A DNA stretch of 64,000 nucleotides from G963665545 sp963665545 (GTDB taxonomy: Bacteria > Pseudomonadota > Gammaproteobacteria > Xanthomonadales > SZUA-36), in assembly GCA_963665545.2 (NCBI GenBank), contig CAXXKZ010000007.1, positions 124,001-188,000 on the forward strand. Direction: 5' to 3'. The notes under the pieces are model-generated. The model saw only the letters and a list, made by a program, of their open reading frames with translations. It was not told the origin of the DNA and searched no databases. How positions within the stretch are numbered: position 1 is the stretch's first letter; each line of letters opens with the position of its first letter. This document shows positions 1 through 7,804 of this stretch, one piece after another. A program made the translations under genes and the position numbers.

Positions 1-2
1 CG

Positions 3-998
3 GCGCTGCATTACTTCAACCTGGTGCCGAGCGACCTGTTTTATTTGCTGCCCACCATGGCGCCGCTGGTGCTGGTCGAAGGCGCCTTCACAGGCTTGAC
101 AGCCACCGAAGCGGTCTACGGCATCGCATATAGCGCCGTGACCTGCCTGCTGCTACTGCGCTGGGCGGTTCGGGCTTTCGACCGTTTTGTAGCGGGCGGG
201 CAGGCCGCAGCAAGCCGGCCTGTGGGCAGTGGCTCCACGCCCCCTCGTTCCCGCACCCCTCGTTCGCGTAACCGCATACTGGCATTGTTGGCGGGTGATG
301 TGCGCAATATTCGGCGTGAGCCAATCTTGGCGTTCCTTTCAGTCTATGCCCTGATTCTGGCCACCGTGGGTCGCTGGCTGATTCCCTGGCTGGTGGAGGT
401 CAGCGCGCCATTTGATTTCACCCCCTATGTCCTGTTGCTGGTCACTTTTCTCGCTGTTCAGACCGGGCCCCTGGTGCTGGGTGCCGTGGCCGGAATGCTG
501 TTGCTGGACGAGCGCGATGACCGCAGCCTGCTGGCGTTACGGGCCACGCCCTTGCCACTGCGGCACTATGTGGTTTATCGCACGGCCGTGCCCGTCGCGT
601 TGAGTGCTTTGCTGTGTTTTGCGTCGGTCTATTTTGTCGCCCTGGTGGATGCCTCGGGAGTGCGGGTTGCCGTGGTGGCGGTCATCGCGGCGCTGGAGGG
701 ACCCATACTGGCACTGGCCGTGGCGGGCATGGCCAACAACAAGGTAGAGGGCATGGCGCTGTTGAAAGGTATGGGAATATTCATGTTTGCGCCGGTCGCT
801 GCATATTTCCTCGAGACGCCCTGGCGCTGGGCGCTGGGCGTGTTTCCCACCTTTTGGCCGGCGGAGTTGTTTTGGCAGGCGGTGGAGCCGTATGCTGCGT
901 ATCCCGAATTGAGCTTCTGGGCAACGGCCGTGGCCGGCTTGGGTATCCACTTGCTGTTACTGGCATGGCTCCTGAGAAGATTTGAGCAGAAGATTTGA
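3..998 (+). CDS. ABC-2 type transporter permease, 5' end missing
   Basis: Inner-membrane permease of an ABC exporter; the gene runs off the left edge because the frame is open from the first codon, so no start is assigned. A first hydrophobic block ends about residue 60. A Ser/Pro/Arg-rich linker of roughly 28 residues follows, then a second block opens with RILALLAGDVRNIRREP, which looks like the amino terminus of a separate ABC-2 permease, and carries about six membrane spans. The cytoplasmic motif LDERDDRSLLALRATPL is typical of permeases annotated as fluoroquinolone-type exporters. I infer two permease halves fused in one chain. The ATP-binding partner is not in the window. The substrate is unknown. 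Confidence 0.75.
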   Translation, partial: ALHYFNLVPSDLFYLLPTMAPLVLVEGAFTGLTATEAVYGIAYSAVTCLLLLRWAVRAFDRFVAGGQAAASRPVGSGSTPPRSRTPRSRNRILALLAGDVRNIRREPILAFLSVYALILATVGRWLIPWLVEVSAPFDFTPYVLLLVTFLAVQTGPLVLGAVAGMLLLDERDDRSLLALRATPLPLRHYVVYRTAVPVALSALLCFASVYFVALVDASGVRVAVVAVIAALEGPILALAVAGMANNKVEGMALLKGMGIFMFAPVAAYFLETPWRWALGVFPTFWPAELFWQAVEPYAAYPELSFWATAVAGLGIHLLLLAWLLRRFEQKI

Positions 999-1026
999 GC
1001 AGAAGATTTGAGTAGAGGATTTGAGA
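975..1026. repeat. 13-bp tandem repeat, four units
   Basis: Four consecutive 13-bp units (consensus AGAAGATTTGAGC) start at 975, 988, 1001 and 1014; the first two are identical and the last two diverge slightly. The second unit contains the TGA stop of the permease gene, and the last merges with the GAGAGGA ribosome-binding site of the next gene. Copy-number change would alter the spacing between the two genes. Confidence 0.85.
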
Positions 1027-1034
1027 GGATTGTA

Positions 1035-1811
1035 ATGGCGGATTTCGAAACCGTGCGATATGACCTGAATGGCGCCGTGGCGACGGTGTCGATGAATCGC
1101 CCGGACGCATTGAATGCATTTAACAGCGCGCTGCGAAAAGACCTGGCGGGCGCACTGACGCTGGCCGGCGGAGACAACAAGGTCCGCGCAGTATTGCTCA
1201 AGGGTGAAGGCCGTTTGTTCGGCGCCGGCGCTGACCTGACCAGTGACGTCACAGATGATACCTACACAATGTTGATGGAAGAGTGGCGCCCCAGCCTGCG
1301 GCAGATCACGCAAATGCCCAAGCCGGTAATCGCCGTGGTACAGGGCGCTGCGGCCGGCATCCACATTTCCTTCGCGATGGCCTGTGACCTCGCCATCATG
1401 GCGGATGATGCGCGCCTGGTGACGCCGTTTTCCAATATTGGCCTGATCCCGGATGGCGGCGCCAACTGGCTGTTGCTACGCCAGTTGGGTTACAAACGCG
1501 CCTTCCGGATTGCGGTTGAGTCGCAAATACTGTGTGCTGCTGAGGCACTCGAAATGGGTCTGGTCAATCGCGTGGTGCCGCTCGACCAACTGGATTCGGA
1601 GGCAGACGCCTGGGCCGCCGAACTGGCCGCCCGCGCACCGCTGGCGATTGCCGGTATCAAAAAGGTCATGCGTTTGTCGGAAAATGTCGGGTTTGAAGAG
1701 GCCTATGAGGCGGAGTCGCGCATCCAGGGTGAGGTGTCCACCAGTGAGGACACCCAAGAAGGCGTTGATGCCTTCCTGAACAAACGCGAAGCAAATTTCA
1801 TCGGCAGATAG
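1035..1811 (+). CDS. Enoyl-CoA hydratase/isomerase family protein (PaaG-like)
   Basis: Crotonase-fold enzyme of 258 residues acting on an acyl-CoA thioester, presumably in fatty-acid or aromatic-acid degradation. I chose ATG 1035 because GAGAGGA lies a few bases upstream; a TTG at 1008 would add only repeat-encoded residues. The oxyanion-hole region reads GRLFGAGADLT and the second loop AAAGIHISFAMACDLA. Both glutamates used by classical hydratases are replaced: the CEL glutamate by Ser and the PE(I/V) glutamate by Phe. An Asp is present in IGLIPDGG, as in PaaG-type isomerases. Isomerase-type chemistry is therefore more likely than simple hydration. The true substrate cannot be read from the sequence. 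Confidence 0.85.
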   Translation: MADFETVRYDLNGAVATVSMNRPDALNAFNSALRKDLAGALTLAGGDNKVRAVLLKGEGRLFGAGADLTSDVTDDTYTMLMEEWRPSLRQITQMPKPVIAVVQGAAAGIHISFAMACDLAIMADDARLVTPFSNIGLIPDGGANWLLLRQLGYKRAFRIAVESQILCAAEALEMGLVNRVVPLDQLDSEADAWAAELAARAPLAIAGIKKVMRLSENVGFEEAYEAESRIQGEVSTSEDTQEGVDAFLNKREANFIGR

Positions 1812-1846
1812 TACCGATAATCACCCAAACCCCCTGGAATACACTT

Positions 1847-3046
1847 ATGTTTGATCACCTGAACCAGCTCCCTCCTGACCCCATCCTGGGCATTATCGCG
1901 GCCTATGACGCGGACGACAACCCGGACAAAATCGACCTCGGCATCGGCGTTTACAAGGACGAAAGCGGCGCCACACCGATGCTCGATTCCGTGGTCGAGG
2001 CGGAGAAGATCCTGATCGCCAATCAGACCACCAAAACTTACCTCGGTCCGCCGGGCGTCGCTGCATTCAACACGGCGATTTCGCAACTGCTTTTCGGCGC
2101 GGACAGCGCAGTTCTGGCTGATGGCAGGGTGCGCACCGTCCAGACCCCTGGCGGCACTGGCGCATTGCGCGTTGCCGGTGACTTGATCCACTACGCCAAC
2201 GCCGATGCCAGGGTCTGGGCCAGCACGCCGACCTGGGGCAACCACGAAGCGCTGTTTCCGGGCGCCGGCCTGGCAATGGGCAAGTACCCCTACTTCGATG
2301 CCGACAACAACAGCCTGCGCTTCGATGAGATGGTGGATGCCCTGTCACAACTGGGCCCCGGTGACGTGGCGCTGTTTCACGCCTGCTGCCATAACCCGTG
2401 CGGTGTCAGCCCCCAGCCGGAACAATGGGCAATACTCGCCAGTCTGGCGTCCAGCAAGGGATTTCTGCCCGTGATCGACGCCGCCTACATTGGGTTCGAA
2501 CGCGGCATTGAGGAAGATGGCCTGTCGATCCGGCTGTTTGCCGAGCACTGCCCGGAAGTCGTCATCGCCAGCTCTTGCTCGAAGAATTTCGCCCTCTATC
2601 GCGAACGCGTCGGCGCCATTTCCGTGGTCTGCTCGGACGCCGCCCAGGCAGCGGCGGCGGAGTCCGTCATCCATAATCTGACACGCAAGAGCTACTCCAT
2701 GCCGCCGGCCCACGGGCCGGCCATCGTCGACATTATTCTTCACTCCGAAACGCTCACTGAACAGTGGCGAGGCGAAGTAGCCAGGATGCGCGACCGCATC
2801 AGATCTCTGCGACACGCCCTGGTGGATCGAATCGCTGCAGCGGGCATCCAGAGGGACTTCTCCTTCCTCAAACAGCAATCCGGCATGTTTTCTTTCCTGG
2901 GCCTGTCGGTGCAACAAGTGCATCAACTGCGGGACGAGTTTGCGATTTATACTGTGGACTCGGCACGGGCCAATGTGGCCTCGTTCAACGAGAACAATAT
3001 GGATTATTTCGTATCGAGCCTGGCGGCGGTTTTAAACGCGGCGTAG
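1847..3046 (+). CDS. Aspartate/aromatic-amino-acid aminotransferase (class I)
   Basis: PLP-dependent aminotransferase of 399 residues, the usual length for AspC/TyrB. PLP binding is supported by the SCSKNF motif (Schiff-base lysine near residue 246), HACCHNPCGV (canonical HNPTG; here Cys replaces Thr) and IDAAYIGF. The carboxylate-binding arginine is expected in SARANVASF, where the family usually has SGRxN. Its position two genes from 4-hydroxyphenylpyruvate dioxygenase suggests that it makes 4-hydroxyphenylpyruvate from tyrosine, although aspartate activity cannot be excluded. It starts 35 bp after the crotonase-family gene on the same strand. Confidence 0.9.
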   Translation: MFDHLNQLPPDPILGIIAAYDADDNPDKIDLGIGVYKDESGATPMLDSVVEAEKILIANQTTKTYLGPPGVAAFNTAISQLLFGADSAVLADGRVRTVQTPGGTGALRVAGDLIHYANADARVWASTPTWGNHEALFPGAGLAMGKYPYFDADNNSLRFDEMVDALSQLGPGDVALFHACCHNPCGVSPQPEQWAILASLASSKGFLPVIDAAYIGFERGIEEDGLSIRLFAEHCPEVVIASSCSKNFALYRERVGAISVVCSDAAQAAAAESVIHNLTRKSYSMPPAHGPAIVDIILHSETLTEQWRGEVARMRDRIRSLRHALVDRIAAAGIQRDFSFLKQQSGMFSFLGLSVQQVHQLRDEFAIYTVDSARANVASFNENNMDYFVSSLAAVLNAA

Positions 3047-3083
3047 GTATCCGGGGCTCCAGGTCGCGGGCCAAGGGGCCCTC

Positions 3084-3141
3084 GGAGCCGCAGGCGACCC
3101 GCCGGCCCCGGTTGGGTAAGTCGAGCAAAGCGAGACTCCTT
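3084..3141. repeat. Dispersed intergenic repeat, copy 1 (short form)
   Basis: This segment, just 3' of the aminotransferase, shares a core of about 50 bases (GGAGCC...GGCGACCCGCC...GGTTGGGTAAG) with segments at 25066-25102 and 27667-27717. The core here continues directly from AAGCGAG into ACTCCTT. In the third copy the same two words are separated by about 80 bases that also end in AAGCGAG, so this copy looks like a deletion between those direct repeats. Confidence 0.8.
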
Positions 3142-3146
3142 CAGTG

Positions 3147-3665
3147 TCAAAGTGGCAGGGCGGTGGTGTATTTGACCTTCCTCAGGGCAAAAGTGGAATT
3201 GGCTGAGTGCACGTGGGGGTGATGCAGAATCTCGTTGTTGAGAAAATGGTTGTAGGAATCCATGTCCCTGGAAACGATGTACAGGATATAGTCGTTATCG
3301 CCCGACACTGACAGGCACTCCGTCACTTCCGGCAGGTTTTGTACGTGGGCTTCGAATTCGGTGCGCGTGATGTCCGAATGCTCGACCATGCTCACCGCCA
3401 GCAATACGTGAATCTGCAGCCCCAGGGCCTTGGGGTTGAGCAGCGTAACTCGCCCCTCGATGATGCCGGCTTCTTCGAGGTCACGAATGCGGCGCCAGGT
3501 GGAAGTTCTGGACAGGCCCGCGCGCTCGGCCAGTTCGATCTGGGTGAGTGTTGTATCCGTTTGCAGCGCGTCAAGCAGCCGCAGGTCTGAAGCAGTCAGT
3601 TGCAATGTATTGTTCTCCAGATATGTCACATGGTTGGCGAGGGCGCTGTCCAAACGTTTAAACAA
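3147..3665 (-). CDS. Lrp/AsnC family transcriptional regulator
   Basis: Feast/famine regulator of about 160-172 residues. An N-terminal winged helix-turn-helix (IELAERAGLSRTSTWRRIRD) is followed by a RAM-type ligand-binding domain containing the VLLAVSM, VTECLSVSGDNDYIL and PHVHSANSTFALRKVKY stretches. The longest frame begins with TTG at 3665; a GTG at 3629 is an alternative, and neither has a good ribosome-binding site. It is transcribed away from hpd across a 151-bp gap containing palindromes, so I infer that it controls hpd, itself, or both in response to an aromatic amino acid. The start is the uncertain part; the family assignment is firm. Confidence 0.88.
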   Translation of the reverse strand: MFKRLDSALANHVTYLENNTLQLTASDLRLLDALQTDTTLTQIELAERAGLSRTSTWRRIRDLEEAGIIEGRVTLLNPKALGLQIHVLLAVSMVEHSDITRTEFEAHVQNLPEVTECLSVSGDNDYILYIVSRDMDSYNHFLNNEILHHPHVHSANSTFALRKVKYTTALPL

Positions 3666-3762
3666 GGACCGTCAATGTGTATAAACGTACAATATAATTA
3701 CAATAAATGAAACAAACGTTTCAATATATGAGCAAATACTGCGATTCTGAAACACGTATTTC
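3652..3762. promoter_or_regulatory. Probable Lrp-type operator region between regulator and hpd
   Basis: Three similar dyads occur in the divergent spacer. The palindrome AAACGTTT lies at 3652-3659 and again at 3714-3721, where it is the centre of TGAAACAAACGTTTCA (3708-3723). A near-palindrome GAAACACGTATTTC lies at 3749-3762, and a half-match AAACGT at 3683-3688. The first two copies are 62 bp apart, about six helical turns. Repeated phased sites between an Lrp/AsnC gene and its neighbour are the normal arrangement for this family. Confidence 0.55.
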
Positions 3763-3816
3763 GGCTCAATCTGGGATAATGCCCGCCTGGCAGACGAATT
3801 AGCGGAAGAATGCAAG

Positions 3817-4902
3817 ATGACTGATATGTTTGAAAATCCCATGGGGCTCAATGGTTTTGAGTTTGTTGAATTTGCCTCACCCACGCCTGGTGTGCTCGAG
3901 CCGGTGTTTGAAATGCTCGGCTTCACCGCCGTGGCAAAGCACCGCTCCAAAAACGTCACGCTGTATCGCCAGGGCGATATCAATTTCATTCTCAATGAAG
4001 AGCCCGGGAGCTACGTGGCGTTTTTCGCCGAGGAGCATGGTCCCTGTGCCTGCGGTATGGCCTTCCGCGTGGAAAATGCCCAGGAGGCTTACGCGCTGGC
4101 GCTGGAAAAGGGCGCCCAGCCCATCGATATTCCGACCGGCCCGATGGAACTGCGGCTGCCGGCCATCAAGGGCATCGGCGGCGCACCGCTGTACCTGATC
4201 GATCGTCACGGGGACCGCGCGAGTATTTACGATATCGATTTCGAGTTCTTCGAGGACGTTGAGCGGCATCCTCGAGGCTGCGGTTTTGGCGTGATAGATC
4301 ACCTGACCCACAATGTTTACCGCGGCAGAATGAATTATTGGGCGGATTTCTACGAGCGCTTGTTCAATTTCCGGGAAATCCGCTTTTTCGACATCAAGGG
4401 TGAGTACACCGGCTTGACTTCCAAGGCGCTGACGGCGCCGGACGGCAAAATCAGGATTCCTCTGAATGAAGAGGCATCACAAAGTACCGGGCAAATCGAA
4501 GAGTACCTGATGGCCTATAACGGCGAAGGCATTCAACACATTGCCCTGAGCTGCGACAACCTGGTGGAATGCTGGGACGCGCTCCAGGCGCGAGGCCTGC
4601 CGTTCATGACGGCGCCACCGGATACCTATTACGAAATGCTGGATGAGCGGCTGCCCGGTCACGGCGAGCCGCTGGACCAATTGCGTCCCAGGGGCATTCT
4701 GGTTGACGGCTCCACCGATGATGGCGAACCGCGCCTGCTGCTGCAAATATTTTCCGAGACCATGGTCGGCCCGGTGTTTTTTGAATTCATTGAGCGCAAG
4801 AAAGACGAGGGCTTTGGAGAAGGCAACTTCACCGCGCTGTTTGAATCCCTGGAAAGAGACCAGATTCGCCGCGGCGTGATTGAGGGCAGCGAGGCGGCCT
4901 GA
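3817..4902 (+). CDS. hpd: 4-Hydroxyphenylpyruvate dioxygenase
   Basis: Non-haem Fe(II) enzyme converting 4-hydroxyphenylpyruvate to homogentisate, the second step of tyrosine breakdown. The 361 residues form two VOC domains as in bacterial HPPD. The iron ligands are visible: His162 in VIDHLTHNV, His241 in IQHIALSCDN and Glu323 in FFEFIERK. The Pro-rich C-terminal part and the GxGxGNFxALFESLERDQIRRG tail are also standard. ATG 3817 is preceded by GGAAGA with good spacing. Homogentisate dioxygenase, which would act next, is not in the window. Confidence 0.96.
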   Translation: MTDMFENPMGLNGFEFVEFASPTPGVLEPVFEMLGFTAVAKHRSKNVTLYRQGDINFILNEEPGSYVAFFAEEHGPCACGMAFRVENAQEAYALALEKGAQPIDIPTGPMELRLPAIKGIGGAPLYLIDRHGDRASIYDIDFEFFEDVERHPRGCGFGVIDHLTHNVYRGRMNYWADFYERLFNFREIRFFDIKGEYTGLTSKALTAPDGKIRIPLNEEASQSTGQIEEYLMAYNGEGIQHIALSCDNLVECWDALQARGLPFMTAPPDTYYEMLDERLPGHGEPLDQLRPRGILVDGSTDDGEPRLLLQIFSETMVGPVFFEFIERKKDEGFGEGNFTALFESLERDQIRRGVIEGSEAA

Positions 4903-4960
4903 GCACGCGGCGGCAAATGCCGTTATCCTATGCGCCACTAATCCCGGATGGCGGCGTTTC

Positions 4961-7042
4961 ATGCTCAATCTCGCGAGGCAATTGTGCGGCATGGTGCTGG
5001 CTTTTTTCTGTGGCGTCAACGGGGCTTTATGGGCATCCGCCAACGCTGCAGACCGCCACCTGCTCGAGGAAATTGTAGTCACGGCCACGCGCCTGCCGGC
5101 GTTGGCCTCAAAGCTCCCGGTAGCGGTCAGCGTTATCAGCCAGGATGAGATCCAACTCGGGCGCCAGCAACTGGGCCTGGATGAGTCCCTCGCGCGGGTA
5201 CCGGGGCTGTTTTTCCAGAATCGCTACAACTTCGCCCAGGACCTGAGAATCTCCATCCGTGGGTTTGGGGCGCGGGCCAATTTTGGCATTCGCGGCATCC
5301 GTATTTTCGTCGATGACATCCCGCTGACCCTGCCCGATGGTCAGAGCGGTGTTGATGCGTTGGATCTGGGCACGGCGCAGCAGATCGAAGTCATTCGGGG
5401 GCCATATTCAGCGGTCTATGGCGCCTCCACCGGTGGTGTGATCAATATTCGGTCCGAAGACGGGCCCGACCAGCCGACGATTTCCGGTCGGGTGAATGTG
5501 GGGGCTTACGACTATCGCCAGTGGCAGATCAAGGCAGGCGGCCAGCACGGATCACTCAACTGGCTGGCCAACGGCAGCGCGACAGAACTGGGCGGTTATC
5601 GCGACCACGCCGCACTCGAGAGTGATCTGTTCAACGCCAAGTTGTTCTATGATTTCGACGCAGATACCCGCCTGACCCTGGTGGTCAATGCCGTGGATTC
5701 GCCACTGGCTGACGACCCGGGTGGCCTCAATGCCGGTGAAGTGATCGAAGACCGCCGCCAGGCGGCGCCCAGAAACGTCGCCTTCAATGCCGGCGAAGCG
5801 CTGGAGCAGCAGACCGTGGGCCTGTCATTTCGCACCCAGTTTTCCGCGCACCATGGCCTGATGTTGCGCACCTATCACGTCAGCCGGGAATTCAGCAACC
5901 GCTTGCCCTTCGACGTGAACAGCAATGGTCAGGGCGGCAGCGTCGACCTCGACCGGCGCTTCAGCGGCCTGGGTGGCAATTACAGCTGGACCCCGGCCGG
6001 CGGCGCGCCGGGCCTCAAAACCCTGGTCATCGGCTTTGACTATGATGCCCTGCGCGATCACCGCCGCCGCTTCGCCAATGACCTGGGCGTGCTCGGCGCA
6101 TTGACCACGGACCAGGATGAGGACGTCACCGCGCGCGGCCTGTATGCCCAGGCTGTGTTCTCACTGCCACAGGCCGTGGAACTGACGCTCGGTGCGCGTT
6201 ATGACAAGTTGAAGTACGAGATCGGCAACCGGCTGGATGCCGAATCGGGTTCGGGCGATATCAATTTCAAGGCCTTCAGTCCGTTGGCCGGGCTGAGCTG
6301 GGCGGTCAGCGAGGGGCTGAATGTCTATGCCAATGTGTCCGAATCGTTTGACTCGCCGGCCACCACCGAGCTGGCCAATCCGGTTGGCCCAAGCGGATTT
6401 AACGCCAACCTCGATCCGCAGACGGCCACCAATTACGAAATTGGCTTGAAAGGCTTGGCACATGAAAAGATCCGCTATGAACTGGCCCTGTTTCACATCA
6501 ATGTCAAGGACGCGCTGGTGCCATTTGAGCTGGCGGGGTCCGGCCAGACGTTTTTCGAAAACGCCGGGCGCTCGACCCATCGAGGACTTGAAGCCACAAC
6601 GACATTTCAACTCGCCGACGGTCTGACGGGCACGCTGAGCTATACCTGGTCTGACTTCAGTTTCGACGAATTCAGCGACAGCAACGGCACCTCCTTCGAC
6701 GGCAACCGCATTCCAGGCATCCCCCAACACCTGATATTCGCCGAATTGAACTGGCGCCACGACACCGGTTTCTATGCGGTTGCCGACGTGGTCTTTGCGG
6801 GCGAATTCTATGCTGACAACGCCAACTCGACCGGCACCGAATCGAGCGCGGTGATGAACCTTCGAGCGGGTTGGGAAATCGAAGCTGAATCCTGGTCCTT
6901 TGCGCCCTTCATCGGGATCAACAATTTGCTCGCCGAAAAGTACTTCTCGAATGTTCGTCTCAATGCCTCTTTCGGCCGTTACTGGGAACCGGCGCCTGAA
7001 CGCAATCTTTACGCCGGCGCCCGGTTGTCCTGGCGGTTTTGA
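4961..7042 (+). CDS. TonB-dependent outer-membrane receptor
   Basis: Outer-membrane active transporter of about 693 residues. ATG 4961 was preferred to an upstream in-frame ATG at 4880 because it yields a typical signal peptide (LCGMVLAFFCGVNGALWASANA). Then come a TonB box (EEIVVTATR), a plug domain with the SISIRGFG/GIRGIRIFVDDIP and EVIRGPYSAVYG motifs, and a beta-barrel ending in aromatic residues (LYAGARLSWRF). It resembles siderophore or metal receptors of the FecA/PfeA type, but the ligand cannot be read from the sequence. It overlaps no neighbour and may form a unit with the TusA-like gene 4 bp downstream. Confidence 0.9.
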   Translation: MLNLARQLCGMVLAFFCGVNGALWASANAADRHLLEEIVVTATRLPALASKLPVAVSVISQDEIQLGRQQLGLDESLARVPGLFFQNRYNFAQDLRISIRGFGARANFGIRGIRIFVDDIPLTLPDGQSGVDALDLGTAQQIEVIRGPYSAVYGASTGGVINIRSEDGPDQPTISGRVNVGAYDYRQWQIKAGGQHGSLNWLANGSATELGGYRDHAALESDLFNAKLFYDFDADTRLTLVVNAVDSPLADDPGGLNAGEVIEDRRQAAPRNVAFNAGEALEQQTVGLSFRTQFSAHHGLMLRTYHVSREFSNRLPFDVNSNGQGGSVDLDRRFSGLGGNYSWTPAGGAPGLKTLVIGFDYDALRDHRRRFANDLGVLGALTTDQDEDVTARGLYAQAVFSLPQAVELTLGARYDKLKYEIGNRLDAESGSGDINFKAFSPLAGLSWAVSEGLNVYANVSESFDSPATTELANPVGPSGFNANLDPQTATNYEIGLKGLAHEKIRYELALFHINVKDALVPFELAGSGQTFFENAGRSTHRGLEATTTFQLADGLTGTLSYTWSDFSFDEFSDSNGTSFDGNRIPGIPQHLIFAELNWRHDTGFYAVADVVFAGEFYADNANSTGTESSAVMNLRAGWEIEAESWSFAPFIGINNLLAEKYFSNVRLNASFGRYWEPAPERNLYAGARLSWRF

Positions 7043-7046
7043 TGGC

Positions 7047-7307
7047 ATGAGGCCCCCACAAAGCGCCATCGTCGATGCTCGGGACGAAGTTTGCCCGGTG
7101 CCGCTTACCCTGGCCGAAGCCAGGTTGCCGGGCCTGCTGCCGGGGGATGAATTGATCGTGCTGTGTACCGACCCGGCCGCGCCGATCGATTTTGAAGCCT
7201 GGTGCCTGGCAAACGGCCACAACTATCTGGGCGTCACCGAAAAACCCACCTGGTCAGAAATCAAGCTCAGGGTTGCGAGTCAGGGCCCTATGCAATCAGG
7301 GTGTTAA
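7047..7307 (+). CDS. TusA/SirA-like sulfur-carrier family protein
   Basis: Small protein of 86 residues with the TusA fold signature: an Asp-rich start, then EVCPVPLTLAEARL, where the CPxP cysteine is the persulfide site, and a GDELIVLCTDPAAPIDFEAWC strand-helix region. TusA proteins relay sulfur for tRNA thiolation or molybdenum cofactor maturation. Xdh in the same region needs Moco, so a link is possible but only inferred. It begins four bases after the receptor gene, and its last 20 bp overlap the 3' end of allA on the other strand. Confidence 0.75.
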   Translation: MRPPQSAIVDARDEVCPVPLTLAEARLPGLLPGDELIVLCTDPAAPIDFEAWCLANGHNYLGVTEKPTWSEIKLRVASQGPMQSGC

Positions 7308-7794
7308 TCAGGCAGGGGAATTGCAGTTGTTGCTCAATGCAGTTGCCGCCGGGCCCCTGGCGGTCGATTACCAGGTAGCTGGCAGGCTCGCCGACGGTGA
7401 TCTGGTAGTGATGCCAGGTGCCGGCATCCAGGTTCACGCCCTGGCGCCCGTTGGTGACAAACAGCCGGATGCCATCTGGATCAATGTGGTCCGAGGCCGG
7501 CGCAACCACCACTGGAAACGGGCGGTCATGCAGCGGCATAAAGGCCTGGCTGCCCAGCGGGTGGTATTCCAGACTTTCCACGCTAAACGGCAAGGCGATA
7601 GCCTCACTGCGATAGAGATGCACTGCGGTGCGCCCGCCTTGCTTGACGGTATCTACCCGGGCAAGGTCGGCGTACTTGTGGGTCCGGCCACCATTGATGG
7701 ACAGGGCGTCATGGTCGTGGCATTGAATGACCTGCCCAAACGGCGCGAAAGCGTCATCGGTCAGCGGTGCTGCTTGCAGAATAAGTTGAGTCAT
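7288..7794 (-). CDS. allA: Ureidoglycolate lyase
   Basis: Cytoplasmic cupin-fold enzyme that splits ureidoglycolate into glyoxylate and urea, the last step of the island. The 168-residue length is normal for AllA. Characteristic pieces are FAPFGQVIQ, SVESLEYHPLGSQAFMPL, GVNLDAGTWHHY (metal-binding histidines) and YLVIDRQGPGGNCIEQ. It is the last gene of the puuE-uraD-alc-allA run and starts 10 bp after alc. Confidence 0.94.
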   Translation of the reverse strand: MTQLILQAAPLTDDAFAPFGQVIQCHDHDALSINGGRTHKYADLARVDTVKQGGRTAVHLYRSEAIALPFSVESLEYHPLGSQAFMPLHDRPFPVVVAPASDHIDPDGIRLFVTNGRQGVNLDAGTWHHYQITVGEPASYLVIDRQGPGGNCIEQQLQFPCLINTLIA

Positions 7795-7804
7795 CGCGCC
7801 GCGC

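Noticed and set aside
6161..7222. Long antisense open frame (353 codons) over the TonB receptor 3' end
   Set aside because: It follows the codon pattern of the opposite-strand receptor, has no family motifs, and is a by-product of high GC.
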